From: Sporisorium sorghi
Taxonomy: Eukaryota; Basidiomycota; Ustilaginomycetes; Ustilaginales; Ustilaginaceae
Direction: 5' to 3'
Length of the DNA: 64,000 nt
Assembly: GCA_023212695.1 (NCBI GenBank)
Contig: JALCCG010000098.1
Location: forward strand, 1-64,000
Shown here: piece after piece, positions 9,731-19,965 of the stretch
How positions within the stretch are numbered: the first letter of the stretch is position 1
Layout of the letters: the number at the start of each line of letters is the position of its first letter
Position numbers and translations under genes: made by a program
The notes under the pieces: generated by a model
What the model saw: only the letters and a program-made list of their open reading frames with translations
Told to the model about the DNA's origin: nothing
Databases searched by the model: none

Positions 9731-10715
9731 CGTGTTGGTGGTCTTGACGGTGCGCTGATGTGGATCATGGCGCTGGGTGTGGCGAGGCGGTTCTGCTCCA
9801 GCGAAAGAGTCGGATGTCTTTCAAGGATTTGGCGTCGAAGAGCGGCGTGACTTTGCAATCAGTGTGATGGTCGTTGTCGGCGTAGTTGATCGGTGGTGCG
9901 CTTGTGTCCAGGTCGACGAGGTGACAAGCTCAGTTGCATTCTCAACACTGCATGAAGTCAAATTCTCCAAAAGTCACACTTCAAACGCGCTCTTCTGTGC
10001 CTCGGCAGAGACCCTTTTTTTCCGCTCTCTCAAGTCTCCGCTTCGCACCTTCGCGTCGCGTGCAAGTCACCGCAACTGCCACGCTCAACCTGCCCTTCCG
10101 TCAACGGCTCAGACGTCGAACAGCTCCCTTCGATACGTCACTCACTCTCTCCCCTCGCCGCAGAACACACGCATATAAACTTTTGGAGACATGATAGTGT
10201 ATGAGATTGCTGCGTGACTCTTTGTGAGCCTTCTGATGCTGCGAATATGGTGTGTGTGGGTTGGATTCTTTTTTTTTTTTTTTTTCGAAATAGGAGAAAG
10301 ATGCGGAGACGAGCCATGGCGAAAAAAAAAAAAAAAAAAAGGCTTTCGTCCTTTGGTCGTCGTTGTTGGATATCATCGGATCGACCTTTTTGATCGTGAG
10401 AACGGCTCTCTTTCTGGTGAAGAAAGAAAGCTTTGGCGGGGAGGAGGAGGGGAATGAGGGGGAAAAAGAGGGAAAACGTCAATGAAAACGTGCTACAGCT
10501 CCACGGATCAGGATGCCGCTGCAACACGCTTCATCAGCGGAGGTTGGGACGTGAGACAGCTTTGGATGCTGCTGGTCCCACGAATGCTTTGATCGACCGC
10601 AATGAAGAAAAAAGTACAAAAAAGGAATCCCGAAAAGAGGCTGCGGTCGACCGAAAGACATCCGTGATGTACCACCAGCGGCTGCCTGCCAACCAGCAAA
10701 CAAGAGCAAATCGCT
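9731..10715. other. Intergenic region between the unknown Gln-rich gene and RPS5
   Basis: Upstream of the minus-strand gene starting at 9730 and downstream of RPS5. It contains a 17-T run (10269-10285) and a 19-A run (10322-10340) about 40 bases apart, which could pair as a hairpin stem. No gene is seen. Confidence 0.6.
10269..10340. repeat. Facing oligo(T) and oligo(A) runs
   Basis: A run of 17 T (10269-10285) is followed after 36 bases by a run of 19 A (10322-10340). The arrangement is an inverted repeat with a short loop, lying 3' of RPS5. Confidence 0.8.
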
Positions 10716-12335
10716 TTAACGGTTGGATCGGGCAACACGCTCCATCTCGTCACGCTTCTTGATGGCGTACGAGTTGGACGAACCCTTGGCGGCGTTGATC
10801 AGCTCGTCGGCGAGGCACTCGGCGATCGACTTGACGTTGCGGAAGGCCGACTCTCGCGTACCGGTGGTCAGCAGAGTGATGGCGGTGTTGACACGGCGCA
10901 GAGGCGAAACATCGACGGCCTGGCGACGAACGGTACCAGCCGAGCCGATACGGGTCGAGTCTTCACGGGGACCAGTGTTGATGATGGCGTCAACGAGGAT
11001 CTGGATGGGGTTGGCGTCCGTGAGCAGGTTGATGATCTCGAAAGCGTGGGCGACAATGCGGACGGCCATGAGCTTCTTGCCGTTGTTGCGGCCGTGCATC
11101 ATGAGCGAGTTGACCAGGCGCTCGACGATGGGGGTCTGGGCCTTCTTGAAGGCCTTGTTCTGGTAACGGCCAGCAGTGTGAGGGGTGTAGACGGCATTGC
11201 GCAGAGCGATGTAGTCGGTGAGCGAGATGTCCTTGACCTCGACCTCCTGGGCGCTGTTGCGAGTGAAGAGTGGAAAAGGGGAAGGGAATCAAAGTCAGCC
11301 ATTTGTCTCGAAGCGACTGCAAGGATACCACTGCGACCTCGACAAGCAGCACCGAGACAAATGTGTCCATTGCGTCGCCGACACTCGATCCTCCAAGCTG
11401 TACCGTCTGCAATGCGACAAGTTCTGCCGCGGTCCCATCGTGAAAGCCAGAAGAGAGTAGTGGCGATATCTCCATGCTCTTGCCTTCGATCTCGATGCAA
11501 TGCATTGTCCAAACCTGCGTCCTTGCGATGCCTGCACAACCATCCTCCAATCCTTCCACCAATGCGTTTGTGTGCTGCTGTCAAGGTCGAGTGTGTTGGT
11601 GCGGATACTTACTCCCACTTTCCGAAAAGTCGGACACCACCGACCTGAGGGGCGGCGACGGCAGCGACGTCCTCTGCAAGATGTGAAAAGATGATCGCAA
11701 CGAGTGTGGCGAGGGAGCGAGGGTCAGTAACTCGGTAAAACGTCGATGTATGGAAACCTGCGACGGCGGCTCTCTCTCTGTGTCTTGTCATTGGCAATGG
11801 CGGTTGCATGCATGGCGGTGATTGCGATGGTGCTCGAGCGTCGCAATGGCGAGACGCAATGGCCATATCCCTGAGGTCCCAGCAGGCCGCTCCGACTCGG
11901 GTCGTCAAGCGGTGTTGCCATGATGCTTTCCACGTTGTGGTCCTCGGAGATTGCCATGAGTGCTGATGCTGCGTGATCTCCTTCTCGATGCCATGGTCCG
12001 CGACCACGGACGTGCTGCACTGCTGCAAAGCGTTTCAGCATCGATTGATGAAGATCCGTGCTGCATTGCCCTTTGCCTGTCGATGCTATCCACCCAAACA
12101 ATCTTCGCTCCTCCATGCATGCTGCGCAGATTGGTGATGCCGGCCGATGTGCTGAAGGTCGTGCTGCTGCTGCTGCCATTGCTGCGATGCCAGTGTCGCT
12201 GCAAGACGCGTTGCCATCGCCAAGATGTAGAGAGAGAGAGAGAGAGAGAGAGTTGCGCCGCCGCTGTTGTCGGAATCCTCGTTGTCTGTCGAGCCACAGC
12301 GGAAACTCACTAGGAATTCCGACCTTGGCAGCCAT
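10716..12335 (-). CDS. RPS5: 40S ribosomal protein S5 (uS7), three exons
   Basis: Small-subunit protein of the 40S head near the mRNA exit and E site. I assemble three exons on the minus strand: 12335-12311, 11673-11613 and 11253-10716. They total 624 bases including the stop, giving 207 residues. Exon 1 is only 25 bases, encoding MAAKVGIP plus one base. Both introns start GTGAGT or GTAAGT and end in CAG, and the phases close exactly. The joined protein reads [20 protein letters not shown] and then [16 protein letters not shown], matching the family. The rest has the universal uS7 motifs [40 protein letters not shown] and the C-terminal [17 protein letters not shown]. The introns are long for a smut (637 and 359 bases), and intron 1 carries a (GA)n run. 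Confidence 0.95.
12229..12252. repeat. (AG)12 microsatellite in RPS5 intron 1
   Basis: Twelve AG units on the plus strand, CT on the transcribed strand, about 60 bases downstream of the 5' splice site of the first RPS5 intron. Confidence 0.9.
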
Positions 12336-12513
12336 GTTGGACGATATGTATGTCGAATATGTCTTTTGTCCACGAAAGGGAACAAAAAGTCAAGAGAGGG
12401 GGTGATGACGAGTCTTGAAGAAGGGTGGTTGGTGGAAGAGCAAGCGATTGATGATCTCGACCTCGAATGACTTGGCGTGGAGCTGGCTCACTGCCTCGTT
12501 GGCTGAGCGCTGG

Positions 12514-12516
<3 letters not shown>

Positions 12517-12562
<46 letters not shown>

Positions 12563-12593
12563 GCGAGCGCAAGTCTGGCTGCAACTCGAGCTC
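12517..12593. repeat. Left copy of 77-nt gap-flanking repeat: CT tract plus unique 34-mer
   Basis: A 43-base CT tract (12517-12559) followed by a 34-base unique sequence beginning ACCGCGAGCGCAAGTC and ending at the first N. The identical 77 bases recur at 12694-12770 on the other side of the gap. Confidence 0.95.
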
Positions 12594-12693
12594 NNNNNNN
12601 NNNNNNNNNNNNNNNNNNNNNNNNNNNNNNNNNNNNNNNNNNNNNNNNNNNNNNNNNNNNNNNNNNNNNNNNNNNNNNNNNNNNNNNNNNNNN
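12594..12693. other. Assembly gap of exactly 100 N
   Basis: Exactly 100 unresolved bases, the usual placeholder for a gap of unknown size. Both flanks carry the same 77-base sequence. Confidence 0.98.
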
Positions 12694-12739
<46 letters not shown>

Positions 12740-12770
12740 GCGAGCGCAAGTCTGGCTGCAACTCGAGCTC
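12694..12770. repeat. Right copy of 77-nt gap-flanking repeat
   Basis: A 43-base CT tract (12694-12736) plus the same 34-mer as 12560-12593. Unique sequence continues after 12770. Confidence 0.95.
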
Positions 12771-13525
12771 CCCGCTCTCCCCCTCTCTCACCGTTTAGCC
12801 GTGGTCTTGGGCAGCTGCAACCTCGCCCCGTCCGAGATGCAGCTCACTGCCTTAGGGCCTTCCGAACTGGCTCAGCGTCCTTTACTGCCGTCTGCTGCCT
12901 TGAACTTTGCCATCGTCAAATTCGAATACAATTTTCTAAGTGCATTTTCAAATTTACGAATTTTGTCGTTTGAATCTATCTGGATTCCTAATTGCAAAGC
13001 AAGCTGAAAAAGTACAGTCAGACACGTGACTAGCACCGATGGCGCGGCCGAGCTCAAATCTCTTGCTAAATGGAATCGGGCCGCTCTTGATGCCGATATC
13101 GATTCACGCCAACGCGCGTCCGCTACACGGCTGCTCGGCGGCAAGCGTTGAGCGCGGGTCAACCAGACCGAGGCTGCTCATCCCGCCGATTCAAAACCGC
13201 TCTTGCCGCAAAGACGTCCCTGTGCCACATCATTGCGAGCTCTCATATGACACACCCACGCATGTCTTTTGAGGTGAAAGAGGTGGTATCAATCTGCCAA
13301 TGATTTCCGATAAAGAGATCCTACAAGTACAGTATACAGAAAACCGAAACACTTTTTGTGACTCGTGACCGAGCGATGCCGTCCAACAGGCCTTTCTACT
13401 GATACACTGCCAACAGAAGCTCGAACAGAAGCAGCAACGATATAAAGAACGATTCGACTGGCATGTGTGCGCGCGTTGAGGCGCTCATAATTAAAAGCGA
13501 GAGAGATCCTAAGAAACGTCTATGC

Positions 13526-16135
13526 TCATACTCCACCACGTGCCTGCTTCTTGGGAGGCTTGTCGCTGCCCGTGCTCGCCTCGGTCTTGACCTCGGCGGG
13601 CGGCGGCGCCTTGAACGTCGCAGTCGACTCGACGCCATCCAGATCGCCAATGTTGAGCACGCTCAGCTTTCGGTCGGCCTGCGAGATGGCGAGCTGGTGG
13701 CGCTTGGCCAATCTGAGCTCGCCGCCTTCGCTCTTCTCTCCTTCCTCTTGCTTGGTCTCGACCGTGTCGTGGATGTCCTTCCATGCGATGTCAAAGATCG
13801 CGCCCCCACCGAGGTACTGTTGCACGAGCGCGCCGTTGTCGACACGCGAGATGACCACCTTCTTGTCGATGCCGCCCGTGGCGAGGTAGCGAGCACAAGG
13901 GCTGAATCGCAGCGTGTAGACATTGTCCTCGTGCGCATCGATCACCCGCAGACAGTCGCCGTTGTCAGCATTCCACAGCCGTGCCGTCCAGTCAAACGAG
14001 CTCGTGGCCAGCATCCTGGGTTGGTCCGGGTTCGCCGAGCCAGGGCCAGTGGGACACCATGCGAGAGCGTAGAGCTCCTTCGTGTGACCGGCAAGCGTGA
14101 GCCTCAATCCCTTGTTCGGACCCTTGGCTGTGGTGGTGAGCAGGTTCGATGAAGCGCCCGAGTTGGACGCCGCGCCTGACTGCCCATTGCTTGCCGGTGC
14201 TGGCGAGCCGCGTTCCTTCGTGCTGATGGCGTTCGACGATGCTGCGCCGCCACCAACAGAGCCAGGGGTGGCGCGATCCTTTTCTCGTTCGCGATCGCCG
14301 GCGCTGTCCTCTGTCGCACGCGGCGTGGTTTCCTCGTCCACATCCATTCCTTCCAAATGTGCGCTTCCGCCACGTCGTTGTGAAGCTCGTTTGCGCAAGT
14401 GGTCGCCCGCCGATCCAGCGCCACCTGGTGATGCTCCGCCGAATCCACTCGAGCCAATGTCCAGAGCCCAAATCTTGGCCGTGGTGTCGTCTGACACCGA
14501 TGCCAGCAGCGTCTGAGAGGGATCGAAGCGGATCGCATTGACCTCGTCCGTGTGGCCCTTGAACGACTTGACGGGTTTGGGCTCGCCGAGCTTGCACAAG
14601 GTGATGCTGTTGTCCGCCGAGCACGACGCAAAGTAGGTGTCGGCGACCGAAGGGCTGAGACCGTGCGGCATGGGCGGTGGTGCGTCCGACGACGACTTGG
14701 GCTTGAGCGATCCGTCCGCCGTCGACAGCCATTCCACATCTAGAACACTGTCGCTGTGGAGCGGGAACGTGTGTCGAGGCTTGCCGCTGTTGAGATCCCA
14801 GACGATGATGGTGCCGTCTGCACTGCCAGTGAGCAGCATGTTGCCTTTGCGGTTCCAGCGCACGCTGATGACCGGCCCTTGGTGCATCGACATGACGAGA
14901 TGCAGGTCGCCCTGTGGGGTCCAGAGACGGACGATGCCATCGTACGAGCCAGAGGCGAGCAGCGTCCCGTCCGGGTTCCAGTCGAGCGTCGAGATGTCCT
15001 TGCTCTGCGTTGCTGGCAGGTGCTTGCAGATGGTCGGTGCTTCGGGCGATTCGCCTGCCTTGTCCGGCACCTCCCAGATGCGCACGGTCGCATCGCCGCC
15101 TCCGGACGCGAGCATGTTGGGCACGGAAGGATTCCAGGCCGAGATGAAGACTTCGCCCGTGTGACCGGCCAAGGTGGTGATCTGGCCATCTTCAATAAAG
15201 TTGTTGCCTTTTGGTTGCGGCACAGGTGCCTTTGGATCTTTGCCCTTGTCTCGGCGCTTCTTGCTAGCCTCGCCGTTCTCGCCTGCTGTCGACTTTCCGC
15301 CCTTCTTCTTCTCGTTGCCGCTGGCCTCCTTCTCTTTGCTCGACTGCTTCTTGTCGGGGCTTGGAGACGCTGAGCGCGAATCAGCTTCGCCATTGCGACG
15401 ATCCTTGCGAGACGATGATTGCTCGTCGCCATCAGCGTGCGCTTCCGATGCGACCGCCTCGTCTGCCTTTGCGCTTGGGTCATTCCTGCGAACACGCTTG
15501 TCCTCGCGGTCTGCATCCGAGGCGACGGAGGCGGAAGCCTTGCGCTTGGCATCCTTGGGTTTGGAAGAAGCTGAAGAAGCGTCGTCGTTCTCGACTGTGT
15601 CGTCAAGCTTCTTCTTGGAGGAGGATGCCACTTTGGAGGATCGATCTGCTACGTCTGCTCGTAGTGAAGATGGCGGGACTGCTGGTTTTGTGCTGTGGAT
15701 GCCGTTCACGGGCTTTGGAGTAACGGTGGCGGCGGGAGCTGGCGGTGTTTGCGTGGCTGCCTCCTTGTGCTCTGGTCGAGATTGCTGAGCCGCGAACGGA
15801 TCTGGGTCTGGTGACAATCTTGTTGGACTCGTTGGTGGTGGCGTAGGTCGAGGCTTGCCGTCGCAGACGTGTGGTGGGCCAACCAAGCGGATGGTGGAAG
15901 AGCAGGGCTTTTCTGTGCCATCGTCTTGGATGTGTGCTTCGACGGATGCGTAGATGAGACCCTTTTGCAGGAAGCGGACGAGTTGACCGGGCTCGATGAT
16001 GGCTTCCTTGGAGAGCGGCTCGTCATCTAGACGCGACTCGTGCCGCAATGAGAAGGAGGCATGGTGAAAGCCCGACTCCTTGAGGTAGTGATATACCAAC
16101 AGGTTGACCTCTGCCGAGGTGCAAAGGGGCGCCAT
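13526..16135 (-). CDS. LisH/WD40 protein, TBL1/TBL1XR1/Sif2-like corepressor subunit
   Basis: 869 residues from the ATG at 16135. A LisH motif opens the protein (VNLLVYHYLKESGFHHASFSL, about residues 9-29), followed by the TBL1-family segment with PGQLVRFLQKGLIYASVEAH. TBL1/TBL1XR1 in animals and Sif2 in the yeast Set3 complex use this architecture to scaffold histone deacetylase complexes; that role here is inferred. Residues about 95-320 are Ser/Lys/Glu-rich and disordered. WD40 repeats run from about 320 to 840, with clear GH...WD units (LAGHTGEVFISAWNPS, STLDWNPDGTLLASGSYDG, SVRWNRKGNMLLTGSADG, IRFDPSQTLLASVSDD, LAGHTKELYALAWCPT, LRFSPCARYLATGG). An insertion of roughly 110 low-complexity residues (Ser/Gly/Ala/Arg-rich) interrupts the propeller after KIWALDIG. 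Probably nuclear. Single exon. Confidence 0.88.
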   Translation of the reverse strand: MAPLCTSAEVNLLVYHYLKESGFHHASFSLRHESRLDDEPLSKEAIIEPGQLVRFLQKGLIYASVEAHIQDDGTEKPCSSTIRLVGPPHVCDGKPRPTPPPTSPTRLSPDPDPFAAQQSRPEHKEAATQTPPAPAATVTPKPVNGIHSTKPAVPPSSLRADVADRSSKVASSSKKKLDDTVENDDASSASSKPKDAKRKASASVASDADREDKRVRRNDPSAKADEAVASEAHADGDEQSSSRKDRRNGEADSRSASPSPDKKQSSKEKEASGNEKKKGGKSTAGENGEASKKRRDKGKDPKAPVPQPKGNNFIEDGQITTLAGHTGEVFISAWNPSVPNMLASGGGDATVRIWEVPDKAGESPEAPTICKHLPATQSKDISTLDWNPDGTLLASGSYDGIVRLWTPQGDLHLVMSMHQGPVISVRWNRKGNMLLTGSADGTIIVWDLNSGKPRHTFPLHSDSVLDVEWLSTADGSLKPKSSSDAPPPMPHGLSPSVADTYFASCSADNSITLCKLGEPKPVKSFKGHTDEVNAIRFDPSQTLLASVSDDTTAKIWALDIGSSGFGGASPGGAGSAGDHLRKRASQRRGGSAHLEGMDVDEETTPRATEDSAGDREREKDRATPGSVGGGAASSNAISTKERGSPAPASNGQSGAASNSGASSNLLTTTAKGPNKGLRLTLAGHTKELYALAWCPTGPGSANPDQPRMLATSSFDWTARLWNADNGDCLRVIDAHEDNVYTLRFSPCARYLATGGIDKKVVISRVDNGALVQQYLGGGAIFDIAWKDIHDTVETKQEEGEKSEGGELRLAKRHQLAISQADRKLSVLNIGDLDGVESTATFKAPPPAEVKTEASTGSDKPPKKQARGGV

Positions 16136-18063
16136 GTTGGATGAAAGGCAGGCAGGCCACTTCAGAATGGCTATTGAGACGCTGGAAAGAGACCAATCGG
16201 CATTGGCCGCAAGAAAGCTGTTCTGGTCAATCGAACTGAAGCCTTCTCGTCGACGTGAAGGTTGCTCGAGTGCCGAAGACGTGTGTGCTTGACGACCAAC
16301 CAGCTACGGATGACTGCTGATCGTCGATGACTTAGGAGGTTGTCCGTTTGACGACGGAGGCCGTGGAAATGTCGTGCAGATGCGACGAGGCCGGCCACGA
16401 ACGGAAACTAAGGAAGACTCGCGAGAAGCTAAGATAGCATACACACTCTCTGCTAGCGTCGTTTGAGGGGACTCTGCGTCTACGTCGATGTTGCGTGGCA
16501 AGTGGTGACTGCTACTGCCGCCTTGCCGCTATCGAACAGGTGCGTTGCTGGCGGATGACTCTGGTGATGTGACCTGAAGCAATTCTGCACCAACGAGAGG
16601 GTTGAGTTGGTGGATGGAAGCAGAGGAAGTCGGATCTCGTTGACAGGCAACACGGCTAGGCGAGATTGCGTCTAGAGGAGACGGGTGGAAACTTGCGGAT
16701 GGGTGATGGCTGGATGGACGGTGAAGTGAAGGAGATTGCCGCGGATGGATGTAAGAGGGAGACGGTCAGGCACAAATACAAGGCTGAGCGCTGGTGAGGA
16801 GGGGAGAAACCGAAACCCTAAGGCGAGACAGAGTCAAAGACTGGACGGCTCGGCAAGAGAGGGACGGCAAGCGTGACCAAGCGTAGTAATAGATAAAGGA
16901 TGCGTCTGACCGGCAGCTTGATTCGGCACCACGATGGTTGGATGTGAAGTCAACGTGCGTGCGTGTCTGTGGGTTGATGATGGTGGTGGTGGTGGTAACA
17001 CGGGTGGTGACAATCGCCAGCAACGAAAGGGGGGAGTAACGATGCGAGTTGGAAACGTCCTGAAGAGAGTGAGGGAGAGATGGTCGTAGGGGGGAAGAGA
17101 GTAGGGACGGGTAAGCAGGACTCTGGAGCTGATGAGAGGAGAGAAAGAGAGAGGGAGACGAAAGGAGAAAGGCGGATGGCAGACCCGAGAGGACGCCTGC
17201 CAAAGGGCGAGATGGGAGAAAGCAGAAAAAAAAAAAGAAAAAGAAAAAAAAAACCACCTAAACCCTCAAATGCGCTTCCAGAGCACAGTCGAGGCGAGTT
17301 GAGGCGAGGCGAGGCGAGGCGAGTCGAATCGAGTCTGTGGCAAAACGGCGCGCCTTTGGCTGAGCGATGCAATTTCGCGACCATGCCATGCCATTCAGCT
17401 TCGGCTTCAGCTTCAGTCTCTGGCGGCATCCGCAGCCTGTGACGGGCAACTCGCTCTTGACGCCCTTGCACAGTCACACAGTCACACGCTGCTTTTGTTT
17501 GCTTGGCTTGAACAGAAACACTGGTCTCGTGCCTTGAAATCCAATTTTCAAGAAAAATTGAATAAAATTGCTTTTTTTGGCTTGTCGTGGGCTCAGACAA
17601 AGCGAGGCTGCATCGAGCTCTCTCTCTCTGTCTCGCTGTCTCGCTCTCGCATCGCGTCGACACTCTGTGATCGAGATGGGTCTCTACGCTACGATCCATT
17701 CACCATCACGCCGGACCTTTCCAAACTGAACCTCACTCGACCATCGACCTCATTCAGCACGTCTGCATATTGATCTCAGAGTGTTTCGACATCTCATCCC
17801 CAAACCGAACAAGCTGAGATGGGCAGGCGACATCACTTTGCACTGCAGTGCTTTCAGGACACACCGACTTGCTAAGAGGAGAGCGCGACGGCAGCGCATC
17901 AAACAGCAATGGGTGAGGGACGTTCGTGTGCAGAATGAAAAGACAAAAGTACGTCGTGTATGGTATCATGGGCAAGGGACAGTAGCGGTCGGACAGATGC
18001 TCCGAAGCTGATTAGACGCAGCAGGAAACATAGAGGAGGCAACATGTAGGAGATGCGCGCCGC
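16136..18063. other. Intergenic region, about 1.9 kb
   Basis: Upstream of the LisH/WD40 gene and downstream of the DUF5872-like gene. It contains a (GGT)n run at about 16981, an A-rich tract near 17226-17252 and GAGGC repeats at 17291-17335. Purine-rich on the plus strand from 16600 to 17250, it may partly be a CT-rich leader of the minus-strand gene. No supported coding region. Confidence 0.55.
17291..17335. repeat. Imperfect (GAGGC)n minisatellite
   Basis: Nine consecutive five-base units of GAGGC, GAGTT, GAGTC or GAATC form, lying next to an A-rich tract. Confidence 0.8.
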
Positions 18064-18090
18064 TCACTTTTTGGTCTTCTGCTTCTTCTG

Positions 18091-18145
<55 letters not shown>

Positions 18146-18889
18146 TTCTGCTTGGAGCCGTTGCCGCGCTTGTCACCGGCCTGAGCTTCTTCCTCCTCCT
18201 CACCATCGTCCTCGGCCTCGTCTTCATCCTCGTCCTCCTCCTCCTCTTCGTCTTTTTGGCTCTTCTTGTTGGCTTGCTTCTGCGACTTGCCGTTGGCCTG
18301 CGACTTGTTCTTGGTGCCGTTCTGCTGCTTGCCATTGCCCTTCGACTTGGCCTGCTCCTTCTCGCCGCTGACCTCCTCTTCCTCCTCCTTCCCACCCTCC
18401 GAAACCTTCTTCCTCTCCTGCTTGGCCTTATCCGTATTCTGCACAAACTGCTTCCCCTGCTTACTCTGCTTCTGCTTCTGCTGGTCCGTCTCCTTCTTCT
18501 CCTCCTCGCTCATGTTCTCCCACGCCTTCTTGGGCAGGTATCGCTTGCGACTGCCGTCTTCCTGCTTTGCGTTGCCGCAGCCGTCCTTGGTCTGCCACTC
18601 CTCGTCGCCCCACTTGCTGAGGTTTTGTTGGGAGGCGTCCTTGTTGCCGTCGTCCGTGTAGCCGCCGCCGCGCTTCTTGTACTCGCTCGCCATGAATTGG
18701 GCTTTACGCGCAGACCACTGGCCCGGGGCACCGCCTTTGTCGGACTCTTGGACTTCTTTCTTCACCTGATCCCGCAGCTAGAGAGGAGGGAAGATGGGTT
18801 AGTTCAAGCGGCTGAAGAGAGACAGAGACACTGAGCCGGGCGTCAGGAGCACGTACCTTGGGGTCGGTGTACTTGTCGGCGGACGGCAT
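18064..18889 (-). CDS. DUF5872-like Lys/Gln-rich protein, two exons
   Basis: Two exons on the minus strand: 18889-18857 (11 codons) and 18777-18064. The 79-base intron runs from GTACGT to CTAG. The product is 248 residues and starts MPSADKYTDPKLRDQVKKEV. The first 100 residues form a compact conserved-looking block: KGGAPGQWSARKAQFMASEY, KKRGGGYTDDG, LSKWGDEEWQTKDG and RKRYLPKKAWENMSEEEK. I associate this block from memory with the DUF5872 family of unknown function. The remainder is a charged low-complexity tail of Lys/Gln, then Glu/Asp runs, then a poly-Gln tract encoded by CTG/CAG repeats, ending KKQKTKK. Such a tail suggests nuclear or nucleic-acid association, but no function can be given. 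Without the short first exon the frame lacks a good start. Confidence 0.8.
18079..18150. repeat. Coding CTG/CAG trinucleotide repeat (poly-Gln)
   Basis: Nearly pure CTG units on the plus strand encode about 20 Gln near the C-terminus of the DUF5872-like protein. This repeat is likely to vary in length between strains. Confidence 0.9.
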
Positions 18890-19965
18890 TGTTGCTGGTG
18901 TTCAAGGTGCTAGTGGGTAGATAGAGATGGTCTGGTGTGGTGATGGGGGAGCTGCAATGTCTAGCCAGCGAGCAAGGGGTACCCTTATATGGCCGAGCAG
19001 GAAGATCAAGGATCATCACGAAGAAGTCAGCTGCCTGTAGGAATCTCCTCAGCAGCAGCTATTGAGCAGCATTCATTCACACATCGGACCCTTGCCTCCT
19101 AAGCGTCTTCTAGGATTGACGAGACGGTGCGGGGCCATCCACATTGTGCTCCCAGACAGGGTTAGATAAGTTTCTGATTCACGCTAAGACCCTACTTCCC
19201 GCCGCTGTCGTCTACGATCTTCCTTTCGACAAACACACAGCGCACGTCGTCGATCCGTGACATTCGTTTGTTTGTGCAGCAACGCCTCGGAAGCGGTGCG
19301 GGCGGGCATGCGCGGTGCTTCGCGGTGCTTGACGTATGGAGTCTGATTCATCGTCGGGTAAAAAGCGTAAAGTGCAGGCGAGCTGGTGACGCGTTTCTGG
19401 TCGTCTTACGAAAGAACACCTCGCGTTGTGCGTCACTTGACTTTGTGCTCTCGGCGATGTAGAAGACCCTTCGAGCCGATCTGTTCTGAGCCGCTTTGCA
19501 GCTTGAACACGTGATGAGGATGGTGGCGGTTGGATGCCGCAAGCGAGATCCGGATCCGGAGGATGCCTCGGACCAGTTGCGATGCTGGACAGAACGGGTC
19601 CATCGCATCGCAATCGCAATCGACTTTGGCTCTGCCCCGATCGCACTGACCATCCCCCAAGCCTGCACTTCCACCGCACACGGCAACCATTCGGCAATGT
19701 CCCTCACACTCGTTGAACTAAGGATCGTGAAAGAATGCTTGACATGAACAGCACGAAAAGGGAAAAAAAAAAGAAAAAAAAAAAAGCGTTTTGTACAGGA
19801 AAGTAGAAAGAGGTGGTGATCATCGAGGCTACACCGGGCAAAAGGCGTGCTTTGCCCGCCCGCCGGTCCCCTTCGAATGGCGTGTCGTTATTCTATCGCA
19901 AGGCAACATCATCAACCGTCCCTGCACATGCGAAGATTTTGTTTTTGGTCGTTCCCAACCGCCCT
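18890..19965. other. Intergenic region upstream of the DUF5872-like gene and 3' of LAT1
   Basis: 1,076 bases. It contains an A-rich stretch near 19764-19787 just 3' of the LAT1 gene. No gene, RNA or longer repeat is recognised. Confidence 0.55.

Larger units (their letters stand above)
12336..13525. other. Intergenic region with CT repeat and assembly gap
   Basis: 1,190 bases upstream of RPS5 and downstream of the LisH/WD40 gene. It contains the CT tracts and N gap described separately. The remainder (12771-13525) has no recognisable gene. Confidence 0.7.
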
